Positions 7,797-8,191 of a DNA stretch of 8,191 bases are shown here, one piece after another. This DNA comes from Chloroflexota bacterium (GTDB lineage: Bacteria > Chloroflexota > Limnocylindria > Limnocylindrales > CSP1-4). Location of the stretch: contig JAKAHL010000076.1 of assembly GCA_021815005.1 (NCBI GenBank), positions 1 to 8,191 of the forward strand, in the 5' to 3' direction. The notes beneath the pieces are model-generated. The model had not been told where the DNA came from and ran no database searches. It was given only the letters and a program-made list of their open reading frames with translations. The position numbers and the translations under genes were made by a program. Numbering within the stretch: position 1 is the first letter of the stretch; each line of letters begins with the position of its first letter.

Positions 7797-8191
7797 ACGT
7801 TGCGAGGACGATGCACGGGGCGGGCCGAGCGCGGGGCCCGATCCGCCCGGCCCCGATCCGCCTGACGCCCCGTTCCGTTCCGGCCCGGCGCGCTCCGGTC
7901 CCGCCGTTTCGCGCCGCTCAGCGCGCCCCGTGGCCCCGCCAGCGCGAGCCGCCCAGCGGGTGAGCCGACCGGCACCGCGCCCTGCATCGAGGGAGCAGCG
8001 CCCATCTGCATGGTATCGGGGGCGATGCGCGCACTGCAGCTGGCGATGGTGGAGCCGGGGATGTACTGCAGGCAATCCGCCAGGGCGCGCTCCGTGTCGG
8101 ATCCGTAGCGGCGGCCCCACAGGCCCCTCCCCAGCGGCTCCGCCACCAGCGCCGAGCCCTCCTCCGATTCCAGCCGCAGCCAAAGCCGCGA
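7778..8191 (-). CDS. Probable C-terminal end of an unidentified gene (truncated by window edge)
   Basis: The - strand frame starting at 8191 stays open to a TAA at 7778-7780 (137 residues). Over about the first 75 codons the composition is gene-like: third positions are near 87% G/C while second positions are near 55%, a contrast not expected by chance. After about 7960 this contrast fades and the translation becomes arginine-rich, so the true end may be earlier, hidden by a frameshift, or a disordered tail. The visible start has R-x-W-L-R-L, then LVAEPLGRG, then YGSDTERALADCLQYIPGST. Its spacing faintly recalls domain IV of molybdopterin molybdotransferase MoeA (R-L-x-L...AEP...GS...LA...IP). 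I do not claim that identity. It is on the same strand as folD-fhs and could lie upstream in the same or a separate unit. Confidence 0.35.
   Translation of the reverse strand, partial: SRLWLRLESEEGSALVAEPLGRGLWGRRYGSDTERALADCLQYIPGSTIASCSARIAPDTMQMGAAPSMQGAVPVGSPAGRLALAGPRGALSGAKRRDRSAPGRNGTGRQADRGRADRAPRSARPVHRPRNVFAANR
7837..7862. repeat. Short direct repeat in GC-rich spacer
   Basis: CCCGATCCGCC occurs at 7837-7847 and again at 7852-7862, an exact 11-bp match with a 15-bp period. It lies in the stretch 7797-7960, which is almost entirely G and C, reads as arginine/glycine-rich in open frames and otherwise shows nothing. It may be simple slippage. Confidence 0.5.

Overview
The window is a very GC-rich (roughly 70% or more) bacterial chromosome segment with strong G/C preference at third codon positions, one TTG start, one GTG start, and hairpin terminators without T-tracts. 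This fits Actinomycetota (including deep lineages such as Thermoleophilia) or high-GC Chloroflexota. The sequence alone does not decide between them. I see no mobile elements, CRISPR arrays or RNA genes.

Left part (1-4957), sugar/inositol catabolism. The window opens inside the C-terminal (pyrimidine-binding plus C-terminal domain) subunit of a split transketolase on the + strand. A GC-only hairpin separates it from a convergent inositol 2-dehydrogenase-type oxidoreductase (iolG, - strand). iolG is divergent from a tightly packed iolD-iolE pair on the + strand. IolG oxidises myo-inositol to 2-keto-myo-inositol (scyllo-inosose), IolE dehydrates it to the trihydroxycyclohexane-dione, and IolD hydrolytically opens the ring to 5-deoxy-glucuronate, so three consecutive pathway steps are present. 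The later genes (iolB, iolC, iolJ, iolA) are not in the window. The 246-bp divergent intergenic region holds a candidate sigma-70-type promoter whose predicted start lies inside a LacI-type palindrome (GTAAACGATTAC), a likely inducer-controlled switch for the iol genes.

Right part (4958-7659), one-carbon metabolism on the - strand. folD (methylene-THF dehydrogenase/cyclohydrolase family) is followed directly (stop codon abutting start codon, TAGATG) by fhs (formate-THF ligase). Together they would interconvert formate, 10-formyl-THF and 5,10-methylene-THF. A large two-tier hairpin ends this unit against iolE. The FolD is unusual: the family's catalytic lysine in the Y-x-x-x-K motif appears to be replaced by isoleucine, with a lysine one residue earlier.

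Far right (7660-8191). Upstream of folD lies a 14-bp stem with a UUCG loop that pairs fully only as - strand RNA, a 21-bp interrupted palindrome, and a GC-rich spacer. From about 7960 to the window edge, the - strand shows codon-like composition in one frame: probably the C-terminal end of an unidentified gene, with a weak resemblance to the last domain of MoeA.

I see no wholly new system. The points most worth checking are the FolD active-site change, the folD leader hairpin, the iol operator, and the split transketolase beside inositol genes.
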